Assembly: GCF_964656455.1 (NCBI RefSeq)
Contig: NC_135720.1
Location: forward strand, 53,780,598-53,844,597
Reading direction: 5' to 3'
DNA: 64,000 nt
DNA from: Halichoerus grypus
Lineage: Eukaryota > Chordata > Mammalia > Carnivora > Phocidae
Shown in pieces: positions 25,201-36,429 of the stretch. A program made the position numbers and the translations under genes. The notes beneath the pieces are model-generated. The model was given only the letters and a program-made list of their open reading frames with translations, had not been told where the DNA came from and made no database searches. How positions within the stretch are numbered: position 1 is the first letter of the stretch; every line of letters starts with the position of its first letter.

Positions 25201-26095
25201 AGAAGAGAACATAGGCAGTAACCTCTTTGACATCGCCCACAGCAACTTCTTTCAAGATACATCTCCAAAAGTTAGTGAAACAAAAGCAAAAATGAACTTT
25301 TGGGACTTCATCAAGATAACAAGCTTCTGCACAGCAAAGGAAACAGTCAGCAAAACAGAGAGACAACCCACAGAATGGGAGAAGATATTTGCAAATGACA
25401 CTACAGATAAAGGGCTGGTATCCAAAATCTATAAAGAACTTCTCAAACTCAACACCCAAAAAACAAATAATCAAGTCAAAAAGTGGGCAGAAGAGATGAA
25501 AAGACACTTCTCTGAAGAAGACATACAAATGGTTAACAGACACATGAAAAAATGTTCATCATCATTAGCCATCAGGGAAATCCAAATCAAAACCACACTG
25601 AGATACCACCTTACACCAGTTAGAATGGCAAAAATGGACAGGGAAGGAAACAACAAATGTTGGAGAGGTTGTGGAGAAAGGGGAACCCTCTTACACTGTT
25701 GGTGGGAATGCAAGTTGGTACAGCCACTTTGGAAAACTGTGGAGGTGCCTCAAAAATTTAAAAATAGAGCTACCCTATGACCCAGCAATTGCACTCCTGG
25801 GTATTTACCCCAAAGACACAGATGTAGTGAAAAGAAGGGCATATGCACCCCAGTGTTCATAGCAGCAATGTCCACAATAGCCAAACTGTGGAAAGAGCCG
25901 AGATGCCCTTCAACAGATGAATGGATAAAGAAGACGTGGTCCGTATATACAATGGAATATTACTCAGCCATCAGAAAAGATGAATACCCAACTTATACAT
26001 CAACATGGATGGGACTGGAGGAGATTATGCCAAGTGAAATAAGTCAAGCAGAGAAAGTCAATTATCATATGGTTTCACTTATTTGTGGGACATAA
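22286..26095 (+). pseudogene. L1 ORF2 (endonuclease-reverse transcriptase), frame-disrupted
   Basis: The region covers the whole expected ORF2, but the reading frame changes several times. 22286-23554 is open and contains the endonuclease: the LNVNGLN Asn, the QETH Glu, SIYAPN, VGDLNTPLS and FSDHNAL are all visible. The frame is then lost near 23520, apparently by a 1-nt deletion. The frame that resumes carries a TAA at 23530-23532 and holds the reverse transcriptase to 24528, with the catalytic FADDMILY intact. Further shifts fall near 24440, 24860-24873, 25737-25741 (2 nt missing relative to the related copy at 32385) and 25846-25852. The C-terminal zinc-knuckle pattern C-x3-C-x7-H-x4-C is present at [18 protein letters not shown]. 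The conserved end, EYYSAI to VSLICG, stops at 26095. As read, the element cannot make full-length ORF2p. Confidence 0.93.
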
Positions 26096-26374
26096 GGAAT
26101 AACATGGAGGACATTGGGAGAAGGAAGGGAAAAATGGGGGGGGGGGAATTGGAGGGAGAGATGAACCATGAGAGACTATGGACTCTGAGAAACAAACAGG
26201 GTTTTAGAGGGGAGGGGGGATTGGTTAGCCCGGTGGTGGGTATTAAGGAGGGCACATACTGCATGGAGCACTGGGTGTTATACGAAAACAATGGATCGTG
26301 GATCACCACATCAAAAACCAATGATGTATTGTATGGTGACTAACATAACATAATAAAATTAAAAAAAAAAAAAA
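26096..26374 (+). other. L1 3' UTR and poly(A) tail
   Basis: Purine-rich 3' UTR with a G11 run at 26136-26146 and several GGG/GGGG blocks (G-quadruplex potential), then a segment shared with the L1 3' ends at 19839-19996 and 33009-33271. It ends in aataaaatt followed by about 14 A. The aataaa-like signal lies in the ATG5 sense direction. Confidence 0.85.
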
Positions 26375-26574
26375 CAGTGTACAATAGTGTCCATATCACA
26401 ATTTTGTTTTATTCACTTGGTAGAAAATTGTTTTGACCTTTTTCTGCTTCTGTTTCCTAGTCTGACAGTTTGTGACTACATGTAAACCTCATTGAGCTCA
26501 GAAGGTTGGAAAATGTTGGAGACATAAAGGCTAAAGTACTTGTCCTTGAAAAAAAAAAGTTGTGTTTCCTAGAA

Positions 26575-26720
26575 AGAGCACTGAACTAGAAGGGAGGGCC
26601 TCCACAGCTCTGTGGGAGGTCTGACACTGACAAGCTGTGCATCCACAGCAGGTTACTCCGCCTGGCTGGGCCTTTGTTTCCTCATCCATAAAACGAAAGG
26701 GGCATGACTGTGTGAATTTA
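26575..26720 (-). repeat. MIR, antisense
   Basis: gcctttgtttcctcatccataaaacgaaaggggcatgac is the MIR core in reverse. Lies 0.2 kb beyond the young L1. Confidence 0.75.
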
Positions 26721-26844
26721 TATATCTGGTTAAAGTTTTTCTTCAAAGAAGCCATATTACAGGTTTATATAATTCTATCAGTGACACTCTTATTTTTTTT
26801 AAACTCCTGACTTCAGAGCAAATGTATTGTTTTTACAACAAACA

Positions 26845-27010
26845 TTTCCTTTACAGTGCTTTATGACTTTTAATCACTTCTAAAAATGAAGGTGGTTTAT
26901 CTTTTTCATGAAGGCAGGGTAATTGTTTTGTTCATGCTGTCTGTCCAGGGTCTAGCAAAGAGCCTGACATGTAATAGGCATTTGTGAATATTTGTTAATT
27001 CATTAAATCA
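26845..27010 (+). repeat. L2 3' end, sense
   Basis: gaaggcagggtaattgttttgttc, gtctagcaaagagcctgacatgtaataggcatttgtg match the L2 terminal region. Confidence 0.7.
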
Positions 27011-27775
27011 TTCCATCTGTCATCAGTAGTTGATTTGGGGCTATTCTGTTGTACCATGAGTTCCATAGTAATGTACTATAATGCATTCCCGGATCCTAGC
27101 AAAATAGCTTATTTGTGGAATAAAATATAACACAAACTCTAAAGACGTTCCCCAAAGAGGAGTTTCAAAACTATTCTGAGCTATATACCTCCTAGTACTT
27201 ACTTGGATAGGCAGGTTCTGGCATATATACTTTACTATAGTTTTTATACTGTGAATATTTTAAGCTCCTATAGGGAAAGTATATCATACTATCGTTACTT
27301 ATTCTGTAGGGGTTATTATTGTTAGAATCATGGTGCAGATGTACAGATGTACAGAGTGGAGGTGTTCTTTTAATATTTATCAATATGTTCAGGGAAAAAT
27401 TGTCAGATGTATTCATACCTCTCTTTGTGGTATCACAACAGAGGAGGGATTTAGAGAGAGAATGTGAGGGGGGAGGGAAAAGAAAGAGAATGTGTGTGAG
27501 AGAGAGAAAAAATGGTTTTATAAAGTTCTATAATTAGATTGAAAGTGGGAAGCTAGAGAATTCTTAAAATGTGCTTGACAAAACATGGCTGCCAGGTGGG
27601 GACTCTGTTAGGAAAGAGCTTGCTGCCTGATCTTTCCTGTGCCAAGAAGTTGGTAGTTTTTCCTCAAACAGGAGGAGCCAACTTTCCTGTTATCTTTATG
27701 CCTTTCCAGCTAGGTTCTTACTTGAATTTGATTAAAATTTTAGGAGTAAGGTTTGTAAGTGAATATAAAAATTTA

Positions 27776-27808
27776 CACTTGATCTTAGCCAAAAGGCCGA
27801 GAAGCGAT
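27776..27808 (-). pseudogene. RNU2: Truncated U2 snRNA retropseudogene (first 33 nt)
   Basis: On the minus strand the sequence begins ATCGCTTCTCGGCCTTTTGG and continues through GCTAAGATCAAGTG, which is the exact 5' end of U2 snRNA (about nt 1-33). It is flanked immediately by a perfect 17-bp direct repeat GTGAATATAAAAATTTA at 27759-27775 and 27809-27825. There is no poly(A). The structure is that of a 3'-truncated snRNA copy inserted by the L1 machinery. It is too short to be a functional snRNA and lacks the branch-point-binding and Sm regions. Confidence 0.93.
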
Positions 27809-28299
27809 GTGAATATAAAAATTTAGAAGTCTTAGTTTTTGCCCATTTCCTTTCTTTTGCCATTCTTGGCTTTTTCCATTTGTCTGTTTTGTATTTTTGA
27901 ATCTTCATTCATGCCTTGAGCAAAGAAAGATGGGCTCTGCTTTGTTTTCTTGTAATTATATGGTCTAAAGGGTAATGCAGGTTTCTGTTGCTGACTCCTT
28001 TATAGCAGATTCGTTTGTATGGTTAGGATATTCCATTCAGTGTAGCTTTTACTTATGCAATATTTTGATGAATCTGAACCTTTCATTTCTTTAACATACT
28101 AGATATAAATCTCTGTGCTATTTGAGACCTTAAATTAATAATAAATTTAAGCAGAACCTGAAAATCTAGGTCTATTAAGATAAATGAAAGACACCACTTT
28201 TACTAAAATATTTTTCTTTGCAGAATCATAATAAAATTCCTGTGTAGCAAGGGGTATGAAAAGGAAGGGGCACTGAGCATCCTTGAGTCAGGCTCACTA

Positions 28300-28440
28300 C
28301 ATCTTTTGAAGCCTCGGAACCACGATATGAAGTGGGGATCATTGTCTGATTTTACCTGTGAGGAGGCTGAAGCTGAGGGATTTTAAGTTATTGACTCAGG
28401 GGCACACAAATGAAATGTGAAAGAACTAGAAATCAGACCT
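28300..28440 (+). repeat. MIR, sense
   Basis: gattttacctgtgaggaggctgaagctgaggga and caggggcacacaaatgaaat follow MIR order. Confidence 0.75.
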
Positions 28441-29084
28441 AGGTAAGACTTAGAAAGTATAATTAAGTTTACAGAATTTTCAGGACATACTTATCATATA
28501 AAGTGAAGTCCACCTTGACCGAATAAATTGACAGAAACCTTGAAGACCTCTAACTGGCAAGACTCTCTAAAGGCTGCCTTGTGTTCAGATTGTTGGAAAA
28601 CTTCAGTTGTTTTTCATCTGTAGTTTGATTGTATGGGCTCAAAATGACTATAATCTAGTGACAGACTTTTTAGTGGTACAAGTAAAATAGGTACAAAAGT
28701 AGTCTAGAGATCAATTATGGACCAAAATGTGTCATTTCTGTCATTTACATAACAGTTTAGTTTGGTGTATGAGTTTCAGGTCTGTGTTCCTGAAATCCAG
28801 GTGCTTCATATTAGCTGGTATTCTAGAGATGAGGTTGATGGCAGAAAGTGTTTCAGAAATGTAACCTAAATGTTATTTAGAATAGCACATGTAGTGAATG
28901 AGGATATCTGTTAAAAAGATTTGTAAAGTGACCATGAAGTCCTCAGGCATTGGTATTTAGGTTGTAGAGTGAAAATTAGACACATTTTGTTATGTCTTTC
29001 AAGAAGCAATGGATTCATAAATGTTATGCTGCCAATATACTTCGTGTAAGAGAAGTTTATTTTATTCATTCATTCATTCAACGA

Positions 29085-29530
29085 GTTCATTGACTCAGAT
29101 ATTTGCATCCCATGCTCTGTGCTAGCACAGTATGGGAGATACAAATGTTGATTAATATTATACATCAGCCTTTATAGAGCTTGTAGTTCAAAGGTGGAAA
29201 GAAACTAATCAAGTAAGTATACAAACAAATGTAAAATCACCACTATGAATGATTGGTGCTGTGGAGCAGAGGTATATAATACAACAGAAGCCTAAATCCT
29301 CTACGGAGAATTTGATCTAGTTTGGGAGGGCAGAGAAGGCTTTGTTGATGAAGTGTAATGTCTCTTGAAGAGTTGATGGATGGGTGGAATTAAGGAAGGC
29401 AAAGAGTGATGAGAAGAGCTTTGTAGGCAGAGGGGACATTGTAAGTCTTGAGCCCAGAGTTGGGGGAAAATAAGGTTGCAAACGAAAGGGTTAGACCATA
29501 TTAAGTTTTCTTTTTATCCTCTGAAGATTT
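29085..29530 (+). repeat. Ancient unclassified interspersed repeat-like stretch
   Basis: atgctctgtgctagcacagta, tatagagcttgtagttcaaagg, gaatgattggtgctgtggagcag and agagctttgtaggcagagggg parallel the order at 8885-9330. Confidence 0.45.
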
Positions 29531-30664
29531 TTAGTAATCTGAATATCCGTTCGTATTTATTCAATAAAGATTACTTAATCATCTACTTTGTTCTGTATGT
29601 TATTCTAGAGGTTATAAATAAATTCAGAGAATCCTCTTAGAAACAACCTAACGGTATTAGTTTTAGTTTTAAGCTGATAAATAGTACTTGTTTTCTAAGA
29701 AAGTTAACATGATTCTTAGTTGTTTTTGGAAGTTGTTTATCAGTTAAATGATGTCAGAGATTAACTTGGCACTTCCTAGACTGAAGAAGGAGTCAGAATT
29801 TTAGATTGTTTTCAGAAATGCTGATTTATGAATTTTGAAAAGTGAGAACAATAGAATTGTGTGGCAAATTATGGTGGTGTTTGTTAGGGTTCCTCCTCCT
29901 CCAGGGTTGTGGCAGTTTGGGTGAGAAATTGAGATTGTTTTCTTCCAGTGTTTTCCATTTTAGTTGATATCTTGCAGTAACATATAACAGAAGAGGCCAG
30001 AGAAAAAGAGCAGGGACGTAATGGGTGGTAAACCTTTTGCCTTTAATTTTGTTTTTCAGTCATTTCAAAAAGAAATACTGAGTAATTTGTAATATATATT
30101 TAACTGTATTTATCTGGGCCCCACAGCCCAACCAAATTGACACAGAAAATCTACCATCACAATAGGTGTGTGGGTATCTTTGAGACTCTGCTTTCTGTTC
30201 TTTTGGGTATATATACTCAAGTGGAATTGCTGGATCATATGGTTACTTCTGTTTTTTAAGTTTTGAGGAGCTGCCATCCAAACAGGATACTGTTTTCCAT
30301 AGCAGCTTCACCATTTTACATTCCTACTAATAGTGCACAAGAGTTCCAATTTCTCTACATCATCACCAGCACTTACTATTTTGTTTTTTGGTTTTTGTTT
30401 GTTTTTAATAATATTTTTAGATGAAAGATAGCCAGTTATATCTTTTTTTAAATTAGTAGTACATGTATTTTTTTGTTAAGTAGCCCCTCCCTGTACATCT
30501 GCAGGTTGTGTACATCATTATCTGACCTAGCTTCTCTTGTAAGATAGATGTTTCTTATATATGTATATCTTTAATTCATCTAGAATTTATTTTTATGTAC
30601 TGTGTGAAATATAGGGGTACATCTTTTTTTCCTTCCATCTGCTGGCTTATTGTAATAAGATCAT

Positions 30665-30892
30665 TTATTAAATAAACTGGGGTCTGGTAAACTTTGAAGA
30701 GCCAGATAGTAAATATTTTCTACTTTGCAGACCCGATGGTCTCTGTTGCACCTGTATAACTCTGTAGCCTGAAAGCAGCCACAGACAATTTGCAGATGAT
30801 GGACATGGCTGTGTTCCAGTAAAACTTTATTTACAAAAACAGGAGTAGGGCACAATTTGGCTTGCAGGCCATAGTGTATTGACTCCTGATAC
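30665..30892. mobile_element. hAT-type MITE inside antisense L1 relic
   Basis: gagccagatagtaaatattt, ggacatggctgtgttcc, agtaaaactttatttacaaa and aatttggcttgcaggccata form the order of a widespread mammalian hAT MITE. I recognise the consensus but not the subfamily name. Confidence 0.75.
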
Positions 30893-31536
30893 AAACTATC
30901 CTTTTCTTACTAGATAAAAATGCCACCTCTGTTTTACATTAAAATATTTTGACTACTGGGATCTGTTTTTGGATTCGCTGTTTTGTTCTATTGGTATATT
31001 TGTTTATTCTTAAGTCCATATTATTTTTATTTGATTTTACTTAGTCCTCTGATACCTGCTGGGTAAATTCACCCCTTACCTTTTTTTTTTTTTTTAATAC
31101 TTTTCATGTTTATTTTGTCATTAATTTTTTCACATGACTTTTAAAATAATTTTATCAACTCCCCATAGCCTCTTGTTCATTTATAAGTGGAAATACATTA
31201 AATTTCTATTTTTAATTTTGGTAGAATTAACCTTCTTATGTTTTTAAGTCTTCAGATAGGCCCTGTACTTTCCTTTTTAATTTATTTCAGGTGTTTTGTA
31301 GGTGTTATCTTTCTTTCTTTCATTTCCATTTCTACATATTGTTTTATGGCATCAGCCAAAAAAAGCAAAAACAAAAAACACCTCTCCCCACTATTCTCTA
31401 TCAACCATTTGTTTTTCTTGATTCATTGTATTGCTAGTATTACATTGCTAAGACACTATTGAACAATAATGGTCCTAGCAGACATTTCTGCTTGGTTTCT
31501 GGTATTCATTGATACGGTTTTAATATTTCATCATTT

Positions 31537-31720
31537 GGAGGGGCCTGGGTGGTTTAGTTGATTAAGTGTCCACCTTCGGCTCAAGTCATGATCCCTGGGT
31601 CCTGGGATCAAGCCCCGCATCGGGCTCCCTGCTTGCGGGGAGCCTGCTTCTCCCTCTCTTACCCGCTTGTGCTCTCTCTCACTGTCTCTCTCTCCCAAAT
31701 AAATAAAATCTTTAAAAAAT
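31537..31720 (+). mobile_element. CanSINE, sense
   Basis: Complete element inside antisense L1 relic. Perfect 14-bp duplication ATATTTCATCATTT at 31523-31536 and 31721-31734. Confidence 0.94.
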
Positions 31721-31792
31721 ATATTTCATCATTTAGAATGATACATAGCCTTTATCAGATCAAATGAATTTCCTTTTAGATTTTTAAATTAG

Positions 31793-33008
31793 AAATGGAT
31801 AGACTCAAAATGGATGAAAGACCTAAATGTGAGACAGGAATCCGTCAAAATCCTAAAGGAGAACACAGACAGTAACCTCTCTGACCTCAGCCGCAGCAAA
31901 TTCTTGCTAGACACATCTCCAAAGGCAAAGGAAACAAAGGCAAAAATGAACTATTGGGACTTCATCAAGATAAAAAGCTTTTGCACAGCAAAAACAGTCA
32001 ACAAAACCAAAAGACAACCGACAGAATGGGAGAAGATATTTGCAAATGACATATCAGATAAAGGGCTAGTATCCAAAATCTATAAAGAACTTATCAACCT
32101 CAACACCCAAAGAACAAATCATCCAACCAAGAAATGGGCAGAAGACATGAACAGACATTTCTCCAAAGAAGACATCCAAATGGCCAACAGACACATGAAA
32201 AAGTGCTCAACATCACTCGGCATCAGGGAAATATAAATCAAAACCACAATGAGATACCACCTCACACCAGTCAGAATGGCTAAAATAAGTCAGGAAACAA
32301 CAGATGTTGGTGAGGATGCAGAGAAAGGGGAACCCTCCTACACTGTTAGTGGGAATGCAAGCTGGTGCAGCCACTCTGGAAAACGGTATGGAGGTTCCTC
32401 AAAAAGTTAAAAATAGAGCTACCCTATGACCCAGCAATTGCACTACTGGGTATTTACCCCAAAGATATAAATGTAGTGATCCGAAGGGGTACATGCACCC
32501 CAATGTTTATAGCAGCAATGTCCATAATAGCCAAACTATGGAAAGAGCCAAGATGTCCATCTACAGATGAATGGATAAAGAAGATGTGGTATGTATATAC
32601 AATGGAATATTATGCAGCCATCAAAAACAACGAAATCTTGCCATTTGCAATAACGTGGATGGAACTAGAGGGTATTATGCTAAGCGAAATAAGTCAGAGA
32701 AAGACAAGTATCATATGATCTCACTGATACGAGGAATTTAAGAAACAAGACAGAGGATCATAGGGGAAAGGAGGAAAAAAATGAAACAAGATGAAACCAA
32801 AGAGGGAGACAAACCATAAGAGACTCTTAATCTCAGGAAACAAACTGAAGGTTGCTGGAGTGGTGGGGTGTGGGAGGGATGGGGTAGCTGGGTGATGGAC
32901 ATTGGGGGGAGTATGTGCTATGGTGAGTGCTGTGAATTGTGTAAGACTGATGAATCGCAGACCTGTACCTCTGAAACAAATAATACATTATATGTTTAAA
33001 AAAAAAAT
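31793..33008 (+). mobile_element. 5'-truncated L1, 3' part of ORF2 plus 3' UTR
   Basis: Begins inside ORF2 ([12 protein letters not shown] region; in frame [20 protein letters not shown] at 31814) and continues through [16 protein letters not shown] and EYYAAIKNNEI to a 3' UTR ending tatgtttaaaaaaaaaa. The frame is interrupted by a stop at 32234-32236 and by shifts. The 3' UTR differs from that of 20409-26374, so this is a different, probably older, carnivore L1 subfamily. Confidence 0.9.
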
Positions 33009-33271
33009 AGTAGGAAGGGAAAAATGAAGGGGGGGGTCGGAGGGGGAGAGGAACCATGAGAGACTCTGGACTCTGAGAAACAAACTGAGGGTTTTAGAGG
33101 GGAGGGAGGTGGGGGGATGGATTAGCCCAGTGATGGGTATTAAGGAGGGCACATATTGCATGGAGCACTGGGTGTTACACGCAAACAATGAATCATGGAA
33201 CACTACATCAAAAACTAATGATATAATGTATGGTCACTAACATAACATAATAAAATAGAATTAATAAAAAT
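33009..33271 (+). mobile_element. Second L1 3' end, directly abutting the first
   Basis: About 260 bp of the 3' UTR type found in 20409-26374 (gaaccatgagagactctgg, the tattaaggagggcac block, ataataaaat tail). It starts directly at the A tail of the preceding L1. The nearest plausible duplication flanks both units together: ATTTTTAAATTAG at 31780-31792 and 33281-33293, but about 10 bp separate the tail from the 3' copy. Confidence 0.85.
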
Positions 33272-33280
33272 CCTTGGCTC

Positions 33281-35376
33281 ATTTTTAAATTAGGTTGTTT
33301 TTTCATTGTTGATTTATAAGAGTTCTTTATATATTCTGGATACTAGACCTTTACTAGATACGTGCTTTACAGATATTTTCTTCCATTCTGTGGATTGTCT
33401 TTTTACTTTCATGGCAGTATCTTTGAAACACAAAAGGTTTTAATTTTGATGAAATCCAGTTCATTTTTTCTTTGGTTTCTGATGCTTTTATGTTGTTGTA
33501 TATCTAAGAAACCATTGCCTAATACAAGGTGATTTCCTGTAGAAATCTTCAAGATTTCTTCCTATGTTTTCTTCTAAAGTGTTATAGTTTTAGTTCCTCC
33601 ATTTAGATCTTTGATCCATTTTGAATTAATGTTGGTACATAGTATGGGATAAGGGGTCCAGCTTCATTCTTTTGTACATGGATGTTCTGGTTCTTCCAGC
33701 ATGATTTGTTGAAAAGAATTCTCTTTTCCTCATTGGATTATCTTGGCAGTCTTGTTGAAAATGAATTGTCCACAAATGTATGGTTTTTATATGTAGACTC
33801 TCCTTTCTGTTCCACTGATATCTAACCTGTGCCATTACCACGCTGTCTTGAATTCTGTAGTTTTGTAGTAAGTTTTGAAATTGAGAAACATGAGTCCTCT
33901 TTGTTCAGTTTTTCAGAATTATTTTGGCCGTCCTGGATCTTTTACATTTCCATATGAATTCTAGGATCAACTCATCATTTTCTGCAAGAAAGGAATGTGG
34001 GACTTTGATAGGAACTGTATTGAATATGTAGATCAATTTGTGGAGTATTGCTGTCTTAACAAACAATATTAAATCTCAATCCTTGAACACAGGACTTCTT
34101 TCCATTTATTTAGGTCTTCAGTTTGTTTCAGCAAGGTTTTGTAGTCTACAGTATATAAATCTCATACTTTTTTTGTTAAATTTATTCCTATGTATCTTTT
34201 GATCCAATTGTTTTTTTATCATTTTTAGATTATTCATTGTTAGTGTATATAAAATATTGATTTTTTTAAAAGATTTTATTTATGCATTTATTTGAGAGAG
34301 AAAGAGTTCAAGTTGGGGGAGGAGCAGAGGGAGAGGGACAAGCAGACTCCGTGCCAAGTGGGGAGCACGACACGGGGCTCAGTCCCACTACCATGAGATC
34401 ATGACCTGAGCCAAAATCAAGAGTCGGATGCTTAACTGACTGAGCCACCCAGGCGCCCCAATAATACTGACTTTTGTATATTGATCTTATATCCTGCAGC
34501 CTCATTGAACTTGTTTATTACCTGTAATAGTTTTTTTCTGATTCCTTAGAATGTTCTTTGTTAGGAGATCATGTCACTACAAAAAGAGAGAGTTTTACTT
34601 CTTCCTTTCCAATTTTAAAGCTCTTTATTTTTCTTGCCTGGTTTCCCTGACTAGAATTCCCAGTATAGTGTCAAAATAGAAATGGCAAAACTGAACATCC
34701 TTGTCTTATTCTTGATCTTGGGGAAAGCTTACAATCTTTCACTTGTAGTATGATGTTAGCCTGTAAGTTTCTCTTAGGTGCCTTTTAAAAGATTGAGTTC
34801 CCTAATTTTCCTATTTTATTGAGTATTTTTATCATTAAAGGGTTGGATTTTTGTCAAATATTTTTTCTGTATGTAGTTTCTTTGTTGAACCACCCTCATA
34901 TTCCTGGGATAGATCCCATTTGGTCATGGTATATAACATGTAACTGGATTTGGTTTGCTAGTTTTTGTTGAGAATTTTGTAGAGAATTCTATATTCTTAG
35001 AATATAGAGAATTTTGTTGAGAATTTTATATTCATAAGGATTATTAGTCTCTAGTATTCTTACATTGTAATGTCTTTGGTTTTGACGTCAGGGTAATAAT
35101 GGCCTCATAGAATGAGTTTGGAAGTGTTCCCTCTTTAAGTTTTTGGAAGAGATTGTGAAGGATTGGTGTTAAATCTTTAAATAATTGGTGGAAATCACCC
35201 TTGAAGCCATATGTCCTGTGTGTTTCTTTGTGGGAAGATTTTAAAATTACTAATTCATTCTCTTATTTGTTACAGATCTGTTCAGATTTTTGACAGTTTT
35301 TGTCAGTGTTCTTGTTACTTTTATGGAGAAGATGATATTTGAGATCCTTATTCTACCATTATTGGGGACATGACCA
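33281..35376 (-). mobile_element. Old L1 relic, antisense
   Basis: Reverse-complement ORF2 sequence (agttctttatatattctgga, agtatgggataaggggtcca, ttctgttccactgata, cctcatattcctgggataga). A SINE interrupts it at 34261-34459. It shares its left flank with 30140-31792, so both may be one relic split by the younger L1 insertion. Confidence 0.87.
34261..34459 (-). mobile_element. CanSINE, antisense
   Basis: Reverse element inside antisense L1 relic. Near-duplication aaaatattga (34251-34260) versus ataatactga (34461-34470). Confidence 0.92.
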
Positions 35377-35384
35377 CTTCATAA

Positions 35385-35553
35385 TTTTTTTTTTTTAAGA
35401 GAGGGCGGGGTGCGGCAGAGGGAGAGGGAGATGAAGCAGTCTCTGCGCTGAGCACAGATCCCGGAGCCCCATGTGGGGCTTGATCCCCTGAGATTATGAC
35501 CTGAACCAAAATCAAGAGTCAGACACTTAACTGACTGAGCCACCCAGGTGCCC
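35385..35553 (-). mobile_element. CanSINE, antisense
   Basis: Reverse element ending cacccaggtgccc. Short duplication TTCATAA at 35378-35384 and 35555-35561, the right copy touching the left arm of the inverted repeat. Confidence 0.9.
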
Positions 35554-35558
35554 TTTCA

Positions 35559-35658
35559 TAACCATTAAATTTAGATAGGTGGATTTTGTAGAAATTTGGG
35601 AAAGTGATTTGGGGAAGAGAGTAAAGACTGAAGAGTTTTCTAAGGTTTATTTTTTAAA
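35559..35658 (+). repeat. Inverted repeat, left arm
   Basis: Reverse-complement match to 37088-37174. Apart from a 14-nt insertion (aaagtgatttgggg) there are about 4 mismatches in 86 aligned positions by eye. It begins right beside the SINE at 35385-35553. Confidence 0.88.
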
Positions 35659-35814
35659 AGAGATCTGTTCTTCCTAATTATTTCTAAATACAAAAATTTT
35701 AACCCAGTATATTGCTTGAGCATGAATATTGCTGTAAATGATTATTTTTTGTAAAGTTGTACATTTTTTATTATTTCGGAAATTTCCCATATAGATTTTC
35801 TGATAAATAACTTT

Positions 35815-36020
35815 TTTTTTTATTTTAAAGATTTTTATTTATTTATTTGAGAGAGACTGAGAGAGAGAGAGCACATGAGAGGGGGGAGGGTCGGGAGGGT
35901 CAGAGGGAGAAGCAGACTCCCTGCCGAGCAGGGAGCCCGATGCGGGACTCGATCCAGGGACTCCAGGATCATGACCTGAGCCGAAAGCAGTCGCTTAACC
36001 AACTGAGCCACCCAGGCGCC
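35815..36020 (-). mobile_element. CanSINE, antisense
   Basis: Complete reverse element. Perfect 15-bp duplication CTGATAAATAACTTT at 35800-35814 and 36021-36035. Located in the loop of the inverted repeat. Confidence 0.95.
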
Positions 36021-36094
36021 CTGATAAATAACTTTGAAAGAATTGAATTTGTAACATTAAGATGGAGAATTTTCAGTTAGGCAGTTTTATTAAG

Positions 36095-36290
36095 TTTATA
36101 TCTCAGCTGTGTGATTTGGGGCATTTCATCTCACATCTCTGGACCTCAATTTTATTATCTGTAAAGTAGGGATAATAATCTCAGAGTTGTGAAGATTAAA
36201 TGTATTACTTTTAATACAGTATTCTGCTTGATACATAGTAGATAATTTGCATATTATTTGCTGTTACTATGTTATTGATGTAAGTCATTA
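36095..36290 (-). repeat. MIR, antisense
   Basis: ctgtgtgatttggggcattt, tggacctcaattttattatctgtaaagtaggg and gagttgtgaagattaaatg are a clear reverse MIR in the inverted-repeat loop. Confidence 0.85.
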
Positions 36291-36429
36291 GTTTTGCTGT
36301 GAATTATCAGCAACGATGATGGCTTGCCATGCCTCCTGTGTTCTCTTATTTTTATGATTGGTGTGACATATCTGACAAATAGCTCATTCCATTTATCAGT
36401 GTATTTCTGGTCTTAGCATGGTCTTCTCT

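Larger units (their letters stand above)
20409..26374 (+). mobile_element. Near-full-length young carnivore LINE-1
   Basis: This element of about 5.97 kb has a GC-rich 5' UTR, ORF1, a 78-bp spacer, a frame-broken ORF2, a 3' UTR with an 11-nt G run (26136-26146) and a tail ending aataaaatt plus an A tract. It is flanked by CAGTGTACA at 20400-20408 and 26375-26383. The duplication may extend a few bases into the preceding A-rich sequence with one mismatch. The pre-insertion site ttgaaaa resembles the L1 endonuclease preference (TT/AAAA on this strand). It lies in the transcriptional orientation of ATG5. Near-identical flanks and an open ORF1 indicate a fairly recent insertion. Confidence 0.95.
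30140..31792 (-). mobile_element. Old L1 relic, antisense
   Basis: Reverse-complement L1 ORF2 sequence (gtggaattgctggatcatat, actgttttccatagcagctt, gtgtgaaatataggggtaca), gapped and interrupted by the hAT MITE and a SINE. Confidence 0.8.
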
